Positions 1-8,591 of a stretch of 64,000 nucleotides of DNA are shown piece by piece. Each line of letters opens with the position of its first letter. Within the stretch, counting starts at the first letter, position 1. The position numbers and the translations under genes were made by a program. The notes beneath the pieces were generated by a model. The model saw only the letters and a program-made list of their open reading frames with translations. It ran no database searches and was not told the DNA's origin. The DNA is taken from NCBI RefSeq assembly GCF_011064595.1, contig NZ_JAALJI010000015.1:1-64000 (forward strand). Reading direction: 5' to 3'. This DNA comes from Paludisphaera soli (GTDB taxonomy: Bacteria; Planctomycetota; Planctomycetia; Isosphaerales; Isosphaeraceae).

Positions 1-222
1 GTTTTCGTCTCAGCGTTTGTCCGCTCGACAAGGGAAATACTACCAGACCATCGCCGACCGTCAACAACCCACCGCGATTTCTCCTCGAATTTTTCTCGGT
101 GGCCTTCGGGCGGCCGCTTGCGGGGCCTCACGGGGCCTTCTACCCTAGCGGTCTCTTCTCGAGAGTCGTGCTGGATCTGCGCAGTCGTCGAGGCCCGCGT
201 TCGCGGGTCGGGAGGGTACGTC

Positions 223-2364
223 GTGACGTCCGGTTCTATCCTGTTGGCCGCCGGTGCGCCTTTGATCTCGATGGGGCGGCTGGACGTGGCGATCATCGCG
301 ATCTACTTCGCGGTCGTGCTGGGGATCGGCTTCTATCTGAAGCGCTACGTCAGCACGGGCGAGGACTTCTTCATGGCGGGCCGGAAGATGACGGCCTGGA
401 TCGCGGGGTTGAGTTTCATCTCGGCGAACCTCAGCTCGCTGGAAACGATGGGCTGGTCGGCCATGGCTTACCAGTATGGGATGCTCGGGGCGCACGCCTA
501 CTGGTTCGGGGCGGTGCCGGCGATCCTGTTCCTGGCCGTCGTGATGATGCCCTTCTACTACATCTGCAAGACGCACTCGGTCCCGGGCTACCTGATGCTG
601 CGGTTCGGCACGGGGACGAGCGCCTTGGCGGGGATCTCGTTCTCGTTCCTGACGGTCCTGGTCAGCGGGGCGAGCATGTTCGCGATGGCGAAGATCCTGA
701 ACCTGCTGCTCGGCTGGGACATGAACGTGAGCATCTGGGTCTCGTCGTTGACGGTGGCCCTCTATGTGGCGCTCGGCGGCCTGATCTCGGCGGTGTTCAA
801 CGAGGTGCTGCAGTACTTCCTGATCTGGTTCGGGTCGCTGCTGATCCCGATCCTGGGCCTGATCGACGCGGGCGGGTGGAGCGGCCTGGTGGAGAAGATC
901 GAGCGCAACGTGCCGGTGATCCACCCGTCGGTGCCGAACGCGAATTTCACGAGCCTGTGGAGCAACCTGGGCTCGTTCGACGCCAACCCGATGGGGGTGG
1001 ACTGGATCGGGATCGTGTTCGGGCTGGCGGTGGGGGTGGGGTTCGGGTACTGGTGCACGGACTTCCTGCAGGTTCAGCGGGTGATCGTGGCCAAGGACCT
1101 CCGCGCGGCGCAGAACGGGACGATCATCGGGGCCGTGCTCAAGATGTGCGTCCCCTTGATCGTGACGCTGCCCGGCCTGCTGGGCCTGGCGGTCCTGCTG
1201 CACGGCGACGGCACGCCGATGGTCCTGGTCTCCGAGGCCGACCCGCGGGCGAACATCACCCACCGCACCTACAACGACGTGCTCCCCCTGTTGATGGGGC
1301 GTTACCTGGGCCCTGGGCTGCTGGGGCTGGGGGTGACGGCGATGATCGCCGGGTTCATGTCGGGCATGGCGGGGAATGCGAGCGCGTTCGCGACGGTCTG
1401 GACCTATGACGTCTATCGGACCTTGATCCGGAAGAACGCGAGCGACGCCCACTATCTCGCGATGGGGCGTTGGTGCTCGCTGCTGGGGATCCTGATGTCG
1501 GTGGGGACGGCGTACTCCCTCTTTTACTTCTCGAACATCCTAGAGTTTCTCCAGGTCTTGATCTTCTTCTTCATCGTGCCGCTGTTCGGGGTGGTGATCC
1601 TGGGGATGCTCTGGAAGAGGGCGACGCCGACGGGGGCCTTCGTGGGATTCCTGACGGCGATCCTGTCGTCGATGGCGATGTGGGCGTTCGTCCACACCTT
1701 CCCCGAAGGCCACCGGCCTCGGCCGACCGCGTTCCTGGACCCGGGCGCGGTGGTGAGCGTCGAGAAGGATGGCGAGGGGGACACGGCGGCCGTCACCCGC
1801 GTCGTCGTCGAGCAGGGAGTGGTGAGGACGACGAACGTGCCGATCGAGACGGCCGGCGGCGAGTCGTGGGCGTCCGGCGACCGGACGCTGGAGGCCGAGG
1901 CGAGGGCCCCGGCGGAGGTCCGCGAGCGGGACGAGTCGGTCCCGGTGAGGCTCATCGCCCCCGACGTGGTCCTGGCCGGGTCGAACCTGCCGGACAAGTT
2001 CGGGGCGGAGGGGGCCGTCGTGGTGCTCCGGCCCGGGGTGCGGGTCGTGGGGTCGGACGTGACCCAGACCTTCAATCCGGCGGAATTCAACCCGGACCAC
2101 GCCCGCTACATCGCGCGCTCCAGGAAGGCCAAGCCGATGGCGGTGAACGTCTACAGCTCGATGTGGACGCTGCTGATCTGCGTGTCGGTCATCACAATGG
2201 TGAGTCTGGTCACCACGCCCAAACCCGAGTCGGAGCTGCACAACCTGGTCATGGGCCTGACGCCGATCCCCGATGACGGACCCGTCCCCTGGTACAAGGC
2301 GCCCAAATTCTGGGCGGTGATGGTCGCGATCGCCCTCATCGCGCTCAACATCATCTTCTGGTGA
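223..2364 (+). CDS. Sodium:solute symporter (SSS family)
   Basis: Inner-membrane Na+-coupled symporter of the SSS family; the substrate cannot be read from sequence. About 13 hydrophobic helices are visible, beginning with the typical first helix (LDVAIIAIYFAVVLGIGFYL) and the FFMAGRKM loop, and ending in a helix that runs to the C-terminus. I chose the GTG at 223 because GGAGGG lies six bases upstream; the frame is open back to 118 but that part does not look like protein. The 713-residue protein carries a soluble stretch at about residues 500-638, between the late helices, rich in charged residues and short V-rich strands; this is longer than a usual SSS loop. It stands alone, and a strong stem-loop follows about 100 bases downstream. 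Confidence 0.88.
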   Translation: MTSGSILLAAGAPLISMGRLDVAIIAIYFAVVLGIGFYLKRYVSTGEDFFMAGRKMTAWIAGLSFISANLSSLETMGWSAMAYQYGMLGAHAYWFGAVPAILFLAVVMMPFYYICKTHSVPGYLMLRFGTGTSALAGISFSFLTVLVSGASMFAMAKILNLLLGWDMNVSIWVSSLTVALYVALGGLISAVFNEVLQYFLIWFGSLLIPILGLIDAGGWSGLVEKIERNVPVIHPSVPNANFTSLWSNLGSFDANPMGVDWIGIVFGLAVGVGFGYWCTDFLQVQRVIVAKDLRAAQNGTIIGAVLKMCVPLIVTLPGLLGLAVLLHGDGTPMVLVSEADPRANITHRTYNDVLPLLMGRYLGPGLLGLGVTAMIAGFMSGMAGNASAFATVWTYDVYRTLIRKNASDAHYLAMGRWCSLLGILMSVGTAYSLFYFSNILEFLQVLIFFFIVPLFGVVILGMLWKRATPTGAFVGFLTAILSSMAMWAFVHTFPEGHRPRPTAFLDPGAVVSVEKDGEGDTAAVTRVVVEQGVVRTTNVPIETAGGESWASGDRTLEAEARAPAEVRERDESVPVRLIAPDVVLAGSNLPDKFGAEGAVVVLRPGVRVVGSDVTQTFNPAEFNPDHARYIARSRKAKPMAVNVYSSMWTLLICVSVITMVSLVTTPKPESELHNLVMGLTPIPDDGPVPWYKAPKFWAVMVAIALIALNIIFW

Positions 2365-2464
2365 CGGGAAGGTCAAACGACGGCGCGGGGGTCAAGGTCT
2401 TAAGATCGGCCCGGGCCGCCCCCTGCCCTCTCGCGATTCGACATTTCCCGCCCACCGTCGATCA

Positions 2465-2504
2465 CGAGAATCGCCGCCGGAAGCCACCCCGGCGGCGATT
2501 CTCG
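2465..2504 (+). terminator. 16-bp stem-loop terminator candidate
   Basis: Arms CGAGAATCGCCGCCGG and CCGGCGGCGATTCTCG are perfectly complementary over 16 bp around an 8-base loop, about 100 bases after the symporter stop. No T-tract follows, so it may stop transcription with Rho or stabilise the mRNA 3' end. Confidence 0.55.
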
Positions 2505-2711
2505 AGAGGTCGAGGGAGCAACGCCGGTTCGACCCGCGTCGCAATTAGGGGCCGGCTCCGACCCCGACCGCCACGGCCTCTCATGCAAACCCAGCGCCAA
2601 ACCGTATTGAATCGTCGTTTCCTCCCCCATCCTCGATCCGTGAGACAGACTGGAACATCAGCCGAAATCGACAGTCTAAACAGAAACAACCGTTTTTCCC
2701 GATGTTTTCTC

Positions 2712-2740
2712 TGGAGAGTACGGCGATTCTCCTGTAGATT
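2712..2740 (+). promoter_or_regulatory. Candidate sigma70-type promoter for adk
   Basis: TGGAGA (2712-2717) and TAGATT (2735-2740) each match four of six consensus positions and are separated by exactly 17 bases, in an AT-richer stretch 60 bases before the adk start. Confidence 0.35.
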
Positions 2741-2799
2741 GGACCAAGAGCTGGGGGATCGGCGAACCGACGTCCCGGGCTTACGTAGAGGGAGTCGAG

Positions 2800-3555
2800 A
2801 TGAGCGCGCAGACGAATCGGGCGGCGTGGTTCCAGGGGGGGGATGCGCAGTGTGATGCGAGCCCGGAAGCCCGGGCGCGGGCGTTCCGGCTGGTGCTGCT
2901 GGGACCTCCGGGGGTGGGCAAGGGGACGCAGGCGGAGTTGCTCTGCCAGGCTCTCGGGACGTGCCATCTGTCGACGGGGGATGTCTTCCGAGCGGCGTCG
3001 TGCCAGCAAGAGCCGAGCCCGGCGTTGAAGTCGGCCCTGGAGGCGATGCGGCGCGGGGAGTTGGTGTCGGACGGGCTGGTGGTGTCGATGGTCCAGGAGC
3101 GCTCGGGGTGCCTCTCCTGTTGCGGAGGCTTCCTGCTCGACGGATTCCCAAGGACGGTTTCCCAGGCCGAGGCGCTCGACGAGTTGCTGGAGCAGGAGGG
3201 CGTGGCCCTTGACGCCGTACTCTCGTACGAACTGCCGCTTGGTGAGATCGTGGACCGCCTCAGCGGGCGACGGACCTGCTCGAAGTGCAAGGCGGTCTAT
3301 CATATTACGGCGCGGCCGCCGCATCGCGAGGGGGTCTGCGACCTCTGCGGCGGCGGCCTGATCCAGCGCGACGACGACCGGCCGGACTCGATCCGGGTCC
3401 GGATGCAGGCTTATGAGGAGAGCACACGTCCCCTGGCCGATTACTACTCCCGGACCGATCGCTTGATCACGGTCGCGGCCGAGGGGACTCCCGAGGTGAT
3501 CCTGGAACGATCCCTGAAGGAACTCCAGTCCCGCGCGGCCCAGGTGCGGCACTGA
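2800..3555 (+). CDS. adk: Adenylate kinase, zinc-LID type
   Basis: Cytoplasmic enzyme catalysing ATP + AMP <-> 2 ADP. The P-loop GPPGVGKGT is at residues 35-43, the AMP-site segment STGDVFRA follows, and LLDGFPRTVSQAEAL is the family signature. The LID domain has a zinc site CX2C-X16-CX2C (C160, C163, C180, C183), the form seen in Gram-positive and many planctomycete enzymes. At 251 residues it is longer than the usual 215 or so because of an N-terminal tail of about 30 residues before the first strand. The start ATG has GGGAGTCGAG upstream. The gene has its own promoter and is not in the ribosomal-protein operon where adk is often found. A second adk elsewhere in the genome is possible. Confidence 0.93.
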   Translation: MSAQTNRAAWFQGGDAQCDASPEARARAFRLVLLGPPGVGKGTQAELLCQALGTCHLSTGDVFRAASCQQEPSPALKSALEAMRRGELVSDGLVVSMVQERSGCLSCCGGFLLDGFPRTVSQAEALDELLEQEGVALDAVLSYELPLGEIVDRLSGRRTCSKCKAVYHITARPPHREGVCDLCGGGLIQRDDDRPDSIRVRMQAYEESTRPLADYYSRTDRLITVAAEGTPEVILERSLKELQSRAAQVRH

Positions 3556-3632
3556 TCTTGCTCGGCCTCGCATGATGATGTCGAGGCGACGCAACGCCTG
3601 AGGAAGAGGCCGCGCCGCCAAGCTTCGCCATG

Positions 3633-3641
3633 TGATATAAT
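3633..3641 (+). promoter_or_regulatory. Extended -10 promoter element
   Basis: TGATATAAT is a perfect TATAAT with the TGn extension, in an otherwise GC-rich stretch about 105 bases before the start at 3747. No convincing -35 is present, which is common for extended -10 promoters. Confidence 0.45.
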
Positions 3642-3746
3642 CCTTCGTATCAGACGTCGACGGCGGCGTCGCACGCCTGACCCTCCCGGCGTCCACGCGC
3701 GACTCGGGGCGGCCGACGCGGCCCGATACTTCGGAGAGAGGCCGAT

Positions 3747-4595
3747 ATGCTTGGACTGTTGTTGCTCGCGGCGCCGTGGTTCTTGAATCCTCCCGAAGAG
3801 CGGGAAATGACCGAGCGGATGGTGCCAGCGGGATACCGAGGGAATTACTGGGGCCCCCAGGCCACCCAGGATCGCAAAGACGGCCGACTGCCCCAGATCT
3901 CCCTCACACCCCAGATGCAGCGCTGGGACGACTGGGGCCGGAAGTATCTCCAGAGCGGCGACGTGGTCTTCCGCATGGGCGATGCGCGCGTGGCCAAGGG
4001 CTGGTTCCCGATGAGTCGCTTCCTCGCGAACGCCAGCAACAGCAAGTTCTCGCACACCGGGGTGGTGGTGGTGGAGGACGGCGAGCCGATGGTCTACGAC
4101 ACCACGCGGACGAGCGTTGCACGCCAGCCCTTCTGCGTCTGGATCCTGGACAACGTGGGCAACTTCGGCGTGAAGCGGCTCCGCCCCGAGTTGCGTTCCA
4201 AGGTCCCGCAGGTCGTCGAGTACTGCCAGGACGTCTTCGCCAAGCAGGTCCCGTTCGACTACGAGTTGGGGCTCGACGACGAGGCCTTGTACTGCATCGA
4301 GCTGACCGAAAAGGCGTTCCGGCACGCCGGGCTCAAGCTCTCGGACCCGATCAAGCTCGGCGACATGGAACGGGCGCCCGAGTTCCCGATGCAGATGATC
4401 GGGATCGCAACGGCCTCGAAGTGGGCCCTGAACAAGCCCCTCACGTTCGAGCAAGAGGTCTGGTTCCCCGGCAATGAGCGGCACGGCATCTGGTCGTCGC
4501 CGAAGCTGGAGGTCGTCGTCCCGCCGACTTTCAAGCCCGGCTACCCCTTCATGGCCGACCACGGCGTCCCCGAGATCGTCTCCGCGGCCAACTGA
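3747..4595 (+). CDS. YiiX/YebB-like permuted papain-fold cysteine hydrolase
   Basis: Probable amidase or peptidase of the circularly permuted NlpC/P60 group. The permuted order is visible: strand GDVVFRMG, then FSHTGVVVV with the catalytic His (about H103), then ALYCIELTEKAF with the catalytic Cys (about C183). A short hydrophobic N-terminus (MLGLLLLAAPWF) suggests export or membrane anchoring, so it probably acts in the periplasm on peptidoglycan, lipid amides or peptides. The start ATG follows CGGAGAGAGG by about seven bases. It is convergent with the next gene, with only 31 bases between the stops. The substrate is unknown; YiiX relatives have been discussed as lipid or peptide amidases. 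Confidence 0.75.
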   Translation: MLGLLLLAAPWFLNPPEEREMTERMVPAGYRGNYWGPQATQDRKDGRLPQISLTPQMQRWDDWGRKYLQSGDVVFRMGDARVAKGWFPMSRFLANASNSKFSHTGVVVVEDGEPMVYDTTRTSVARQPFCVWILDNVGNFGVKRLRPELRSKVPQVVEYCQDVFAKQVPFDYELGLDDEALYCIELTEKAFRHAGLKLSDPIKLGDMERAPEFPMQMIGIATASKWALNKPLTFEQEVWFPGNERHGIWSSPKLEVVVPPTFKPGYPFMADHGVPEIVSAAN

Positions 4596-4626
4596 CGCTG
4601 CCGGACGATTTCCCCGCAAGGGCCCG

Positions 4627-5223
4627 TCAACCGGGCGACGGCCCCGCACCGGGGATCGAATAGCGGCGCACGCCTTGCGAGTCGTCCGCGGCGTTCTCGC
4701 GACGGCTGACGTCCGCACGGCGCCCGAGCGCCAGGGCGACCATCCCGAGGAGCGACAGCTCGATCAGGGTGTTCCACCTCACCCCGGCGACGGTCGAGTA
4801 GAGAATCCGATCGAGGTAATGAAACGACGTCGCCCTCGCTCCGAGGAAGCCCAGGAGCAGGACGACCGGTGCCAGCGCGGAGAGGTCCCGCCACGAAGAC
4901 CTCCGCGCCGCCATCCATCCCAGTACGGCCGCACCGACCGCGGCCAACGCACCCGCGACCAGGATGAACGCGAACTGGTACTTGCGGCGATACTCGTACC
5001 AGTCCCCCTCGACCGCCCGCTTTCGCATCGAGTCGGTGAGCAGACTTTGCGCGCCGAACGGCTTGCCCAGCGCCAGCAAGGCGAAGAGGATGGCCAGGCC
5101 CAGCCAGACGGGTGACCCCAGGCGCCTCCGGGGCCGGCGTGCGGCGCGGTCCTCCCACCAGGTCCAGCCGCAGAGCATCGCCAGCCAGAGATAGGCCGCC
5201 GTCGTGATCCAGTCGGGGATCAT
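4627..5223 (-). CDS. Small integral membrane protein, unknown function
   Basis: A 198-residue protein with four to five hydrophobic helices and an Arg-rich loop after the first (EDRAARRPRRR). A central segment (residues WYEYRRKYQFAFILVAG) joins two helices, and the conserved-looking tail ASFHYLDRILYSTVAGVRWN-type segment precedes a last helix and a charged C-terminus. I used the internal ATG at 5223 because residues upstream of it in this frame are Gly/Arg-rich and unlike protein. It is divergent from the ubiquitin-like gene at 5410, sharing a 186-base promoter region that contains a perfect dyad. No enzyme motif was seen. Confidence 0.65.
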   Translation of the reverse strand: MIPDWITTAAYLWLAMLCGWTWWEDRAARRPRRRLGSPVWLGLAILFALLALGKPFGAQSLLTDSMRKRAVEGDWYEYRRKYQFAFILVAGALAAVGAAVLGWMAARRSSWRDLSALAPVVLLLGFLGARATSFHYLDRILYSTVAGVRWNTLIELSLLGMVALALGRRADVSRRENAADDSQGVRRYSIPGAGPSPG

Positions 5224-5351
5224 CGGCTCTTCGGGACTGACGGCGGCGAGCAGGCGGAGCGGTTCCAGATCCAAGGGCGTGGCTCCCGGGGCGTTCTTGG
5301 GTCGCTCGTGTCGATTGCGGATCACGGCGTGGCGGACCGCCCGCGCCGGAA

Positions 5352-5367
5352 CTATCCTAGAGGATAG
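5352..5367. promoter_or_regulatory. Palindromic operator candidate in divergent promoter region
   Basis: CTATCCTAGAGGATAG is a perfect 7-2-7 inverted repeat, 43 bases before the ATG at 5410 and 128 bases before the divergent ATG at 5223. Each half contains a TATCCT resembling a -10 box; on the minus strand a TTGGAG lies 17 bases further upstream. It may be a repressor site or overlapping divergent -10 elements. Confidence 0.4.
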
Positions 5368-5409
5368 GCCCAAACCGCCACGACTCCAACCCTCTCGGGA
5401 GGCCCGCCG

Positions 5410-5814
5410 ATGGCCGCCACCCTGACCGTCCGCGACGAGACCCCCGCCGGCGGCGTCTCGGACGCCTGGTCCCTGGAATTCCTGAGCGAGACGATCACCG
5501 TCCGCGACTTGATCCGCGAGCGGGTCTACCAGGAGGTCCAGGACTACAACGTCAAGCAGCAGGCCGTCGGCCCCTACCGAGGCCTCGTCCAACCCGAGGG
5601 GATCGAGCGGGCCCTCAACGGCCCCCGCGCCGGCGCCAAGGCCCGCCCGATCGACTGGAAGAAGCAGTTCGACAAGGCCGTCGAGGCCTTCGAGACCAAC
5701 CGCGTCCTCGTGCTCATCGACGACCGCCAGGCTGAGTCGCTTGACCAGAGCTTCACCATCGCCCCGACCACGGCCGTCACCTTCCTGCGGCTGACGCTCC
5801 TCGTCGGCGGGTGA
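5410..5814 (+). CDS. Ubiquitin-like (beta-grasp) protein with C-terminal Gly-Gly
   Basis: I infer a beta-grasp fold. Residues 4-9 (TLTVRD) and 20-30 form a hairpin, followed by helix DLIRERVYQEVQ; after an insertion (about 46-95) come strand NRVLVLIDDRQ and the final segment FTIAPTTAVTFLRLTLLVGG, which lines up with the ubiquitin C-terminus (strand, then Leu-rich strand, then Gly-Gly). The reading frame ends directly after the two glycines, as in mature ubiquitin-like modifiers. The 50-residue insertion, with PIDWKKQFDKAVEAFE, is unusual for ubiquitin. The start ATG has GGGAGG seven bases upstream. The next gene on the same strand encodes a DUF4132 protein. No E1, E2, JAB protease or THIF-type gene is seen in the window, so conjugation is unproven; a sulfur-carrier-like or purely binding role is also possible. 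Confidence 0.7.
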   Translation: MAATLTVRDETPAGGVSDAWSLEFLSETITVRDLIRERVYQEVQDYNVKQQAVGPYRGLVQPEGIERALNGPRAGAKARPIDWKKQFDKAVEAFETNRVLVLIDDRQAESLDQSFTIAPTTAVTFLRLTLLVGG

Positions 5815-5981
5815 GTCTCCGACGCCGGCCGATTCTCCGCATCCCGGGACGCCGCCAGGTGGCGGAAGCCCCGCGCAGGCCCTATGTTCAGCGGTGTCGG
5901 ATCAGGAGCCGGGGATCGATCATCCCTCCGCGCCGTCGCGAAGCTCCGCGGGATCCGGCGCGTCCCTCCCGGGGGTGGAAC

Positions 5982-8591
5982 ATGGCGAAAGCGGCGAGCA
6001 AGGCCTCGGTCGACGAGCTCGATGGGCTGATCCAGGAACTGGCGAAGGAGAAGCCCCGGGGGAAGTACGGCGATTCCTGGTATGGGGTCCAGCTCGGCGA
6101 CCTGGATTCGGGGAAGAAGCTGCTGGCCCTGGACCGCGAGAAACAGGTCGAGGTGGTCGACCGCCTGATCAGCCGGGTCCTCGACATCGAGAAACGCGCC
6201 CGCGAGATCATCGAGGCCTCCGACCACGAGCATAACCGCTACATGAAAGACCCCGAGTGGGAAGGGGTGAACCAGCCTCGGTCCCGATTCGAGATCGCCA
6301 TGCGCGGGCTGCTTCGTCGCAAGCATGACCTGGCCCCCGGGACGGTCGTCTCACTGCTCCGCTGGGTCTCCGAGAGCACCCATCCCGGCCCGTATTGGCA
6401 GCCCTTGCCGGGCATCGCGACGGCCGTCGAGAACCTCGCCGCCGTCGGCCCGCTCCCCGAGGACGTGAAGGCCGCCCTGGCCGCGACCATCGCGCGACTC
6501 AAGCCGTTGACCCAGTACGGCGACGACGTCCGCAAGCCCCTCGGCCGCTTGATGAAGCTGGTCGCGGAGGAGCAAACGGCCCGCATCGACGCCGGCGAGG
6601 CCTGGGCCGACGCCGCGCTCGCCGACCTCGCCGCCATGCCCCCGGAACGCCGCTCGGCGTGGCAAGCTCTCTTGCTCTCCTGCCAGGATGCCGGCGCGGG
6701 CAAGCCCTCGGCGAAGTGGCTCAAGGCCGTCAAGCCGCTGATCGACGCCGTCGGCCGCGAGGACTTCAAGGCGAAGCTCCTCAAGTGGTTTCCGCTGGTG
6801 GACAGGCCGCGTACCGAGTCGAAGCCCCGGGCGAACGCCTGGGAACCTGACTACGACCAACTGATCGAGCCGCACCACGTCGACCTGCTCAGGGGGCTCG
6901 CCTGGTGCGCCGGGACGGAGGCCGACCGCGAGCTGGCCCGGGCGCTGGCGGCGCTGGCGCTTTCGGCCTACCGCAAGGTCCCAGGCAAGGGGCCGAGGCT
7001 GGTCTCGCTGGGCCACGCGGCCCTCGCGGCGCTCGGGATGATGCCGGGGATGGACGCCGTCGGCCAGCTCGCGATCCTCAAGCTCCGGATCCGGTTCATC
7101 CCGGCCCAGAAGGAGGCCGAGAAGGCCCTGGCCGCCGCCGCGAACCGCGAGGGGCTGCCGCGCGAGGATATCGAAGAGCTGGCCGTCCCCGCCTACGGCA
7201 TGGAGGAGGTCGGCCGCCGCGTCGAGGTCCTGGGCGATTACACCGCCGAGTTGGCGATCGACGGCCCCGACGTCCACGTCTCCTGGAGCAAGGCCGGCAA
7301 GCCGCTGAAGTCCCTCCCCGCCGCCGCGAAGAAGGAGCATCCCGACGAGGTCAAGGAGTTGCAGGCGGCCGCCAAGGACGTCGGCAAGATGCTCACCGCC
7401 CAGCGCGAGCGGATCGACGGCCTCTTCCTCGCCCGCAAGTCCTGGCCGCTCGAAGCCTGGCGGGCCCGCTACCTCGACCACCCGCTCGTCGGCGCGATCG
7501 CCCGCCGCCTGATCTGGGCCTTCGAGGCCGACGGTAAGGCCGTCGCCGGCGCCTGGCTCGACGGCCGACTCGTCGGCGTCGACGACGCGCCGCTGGAGGG
7601 GCTCGGCGAGGCGACGAAGGTTTCGCTCTGGCACCCGATCGACCGCCCCGTCGACGAGGTGACGGCCTGGCGCGACTGGTTCGACCGCCACCGGGTCCGC
7701 CAGCCGTTCAAGCAGGCGTATCGCGAGGTGTACGTCCTGACCGACGCCGAGCGCAACACCCGCGTCTACTCGAACCGGTTCGCCGCGCACGTCCTGCGGC
7801 AGCACCAGTACCACGCCCTCTGCGCCGCGCGGGGCTGGCGGAACAAGCTGCGGCTGATGGTCGACGACACCTACCCCGCCACGTCCCGCGACCTCCCCGA
7901 GTGGAACCTCCGCGCCGAGTTCTGGATCGAGGGGATCGACGGCGAGTACGGGACGGCGACCACCGACTCGGGCTCCTACCTCCACCTGGCCACCGACCAG
8001 GTCCGGTTCTACGAGGTCGGCGCGCCGCAACGCGAGGCCCACGCGAGCGGCGGCGGCTACGCGCCCGACCGGCGCGAGGCCGACGCCGAGCCGGTCCCCC
8101 TCGACCGGATCCCGCCGCTGGTCCTGAGCGAGGTCTTCCGCGACGTCGACCTGTTCGTCGGCGTGGCGAGCGTGGGCAACGACCCCAACTGGTCCGACGG
8201 CGGCCCCGAGGGCCGGTTCGTCGACTACTGGCGGACCTACAGCTTCGGCGACCTCACCGCCAACGGCAAGACCCGCAAGGCGGTCCTGGAGCGGCTGATC
8301 CCGCGCCTGAAGATCGCCCCGCGCTGCTCGTTCGCCGACAAGTTCCTGGTGGTCCGGGGCGACCTGCGGACCTACAAGATCCACCTGGGGAGCGGCAACA
8401 TCCTGATGGAGCCGAACGACCAGTACCTCTGCATCGTCCCGAAGCGCGGCGGCGAGCCGACGGGCGACGGCGTCTTCCTCCCCTTCGAGGGGGATTCCGT
8501 CCTCTCGATCATCCTCAGCAAGGCGATGATGCTGGCCGAGGACAAGAAAATCACCGACTCCACCATCACCAGCCAGATCGGCCGGGGTTGA
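5982..8591 (+). CDS. DUF4132 domain-containing protein (MolR/YehI-like)
   Basis: A large cytoplasmic protein of 869 residues. The first 480 residues are helical, with alpha-solenoid-like stretches. Residues about 486-690 match the DUF4132 pattern (PLEAWRARYLDHPLVGAIARRL, then the W-H-P-I and YREVYVLTDAE segments). The last 170 residues (PLVLSEVFRDVDLFVG through to DKFLVVRGDLRTYKIHLGSGNI) form the C-terminal domain that accompanies DUF4132. The molecular function is not established; the E. coli relative YehI sits near AAA and VWA genes. I chose ATG 5982, which has GGGGGTGG upstream. A GTG at 5811 would overlap the previous stop, but its extra 57 residues are Arg/Pro-rich and look non-coding. 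It follows the ubiquitin-like gene by 167 bases. Confidence 0.85.
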   Translation: MAKAASKASVDELDGLIQELAKEKPRGKYGDSWYGVQLGDLDSGKKLLALDREKQVEVVDRLISRVLDIEKRAREIIEASDHEHNRYMKDPEWEGVNQPRSRFEIAMRGLLRRKHDLAPGTVVSLLRWVSESTHPGPYWQPLPGIATAVENLAAVGPLPEDVKAALAATIARLKPLTQYGDDVRKPLGRLMKLVAEEQTARIDAGEAWADAALADLAAMPPERRSAWQALLLSCQDAGAGKPSAKWLKAVKPLIDAVGREDFKAKLLKWFPLVDRPRTESKPRANAWEPDYDQLIEPHHVDLLRGLAWCAGTEADRELARALAALALSAYRKVPGKGPRLVSLGHAALAALGMMPGMDAVGQLAILKLRIRFIPAQKEAEKALAAAANREGLPREDIEELAVPAYGMEEVGRRVEVLGDYTAELAIDGPDVHVSWSKAGKPLKSLPAAAKKEHPDEVKELQAAAKDVGKMLTAQRERIDGLFLARKSWPLEAWRARYLDHPLVGAIARRLIWAFEADGKAVAGAWLDGRLVGVDDAPLEGLGEATKVSLWHPIDRPVDEVTAWRDWFDRHRVRQPFKQAYREVYVLTDAERNTRVYSNRFAAHVLRQHQYHALCAARGWRNKLRLMVDDTYPATSRDLPEWNLRAEFWIEGIDGEYGTATTDSGSYLHLATDQVRFYEVGAPQREAHASGGGYAPDRREADAEPVPLDRIPPLVLSEVFRDVDLFVGVASVGNDPNWSDGGPEGRFVDYWRTYSFGDLTANGKTRKAVLERLIPRLKIAPRCSFADKFLVVRGDLRTYKIHLGSGNILMEPNDQYLCIVPKRGGEPTGDGVFLPFEGDSVLSIILSKAMMLAEDKKITDSTITSQIGRG

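Larger units (their letters stand above)
2365..2799. other. Intergenic region with terminator and adk promoter
   Basis: A 435-base gap. It holds a 16-bp perfect stem-loop near 2465-2504 and a sigma70-like promoter near 2712-2740, listed separately. Open frames here are arginine/proline-rich and have no recognisable protein features. Confidence 0.6.

Noticed and set aside
2361-2855. 164-codon open frame after the symporter
   Set aside because: Arg/Pro-rich, spans the terminator stem and overlaps the adk start.
3747-4595. YiiX-like hydrolase as deubiquitinase for the nearby ubiquitin-like protein
   Set aside because: The permuted papain fold is suggestive, but it has a hydrophobic export/anchor segment and is separated by an opposite-strand gene, so a shared pathway is not supported.
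6351-8384. 677-codon antisense frame opposite the DUF4132 gene
   Set aside because: Val/Asp/Gly-rich antisense image with no domain features.
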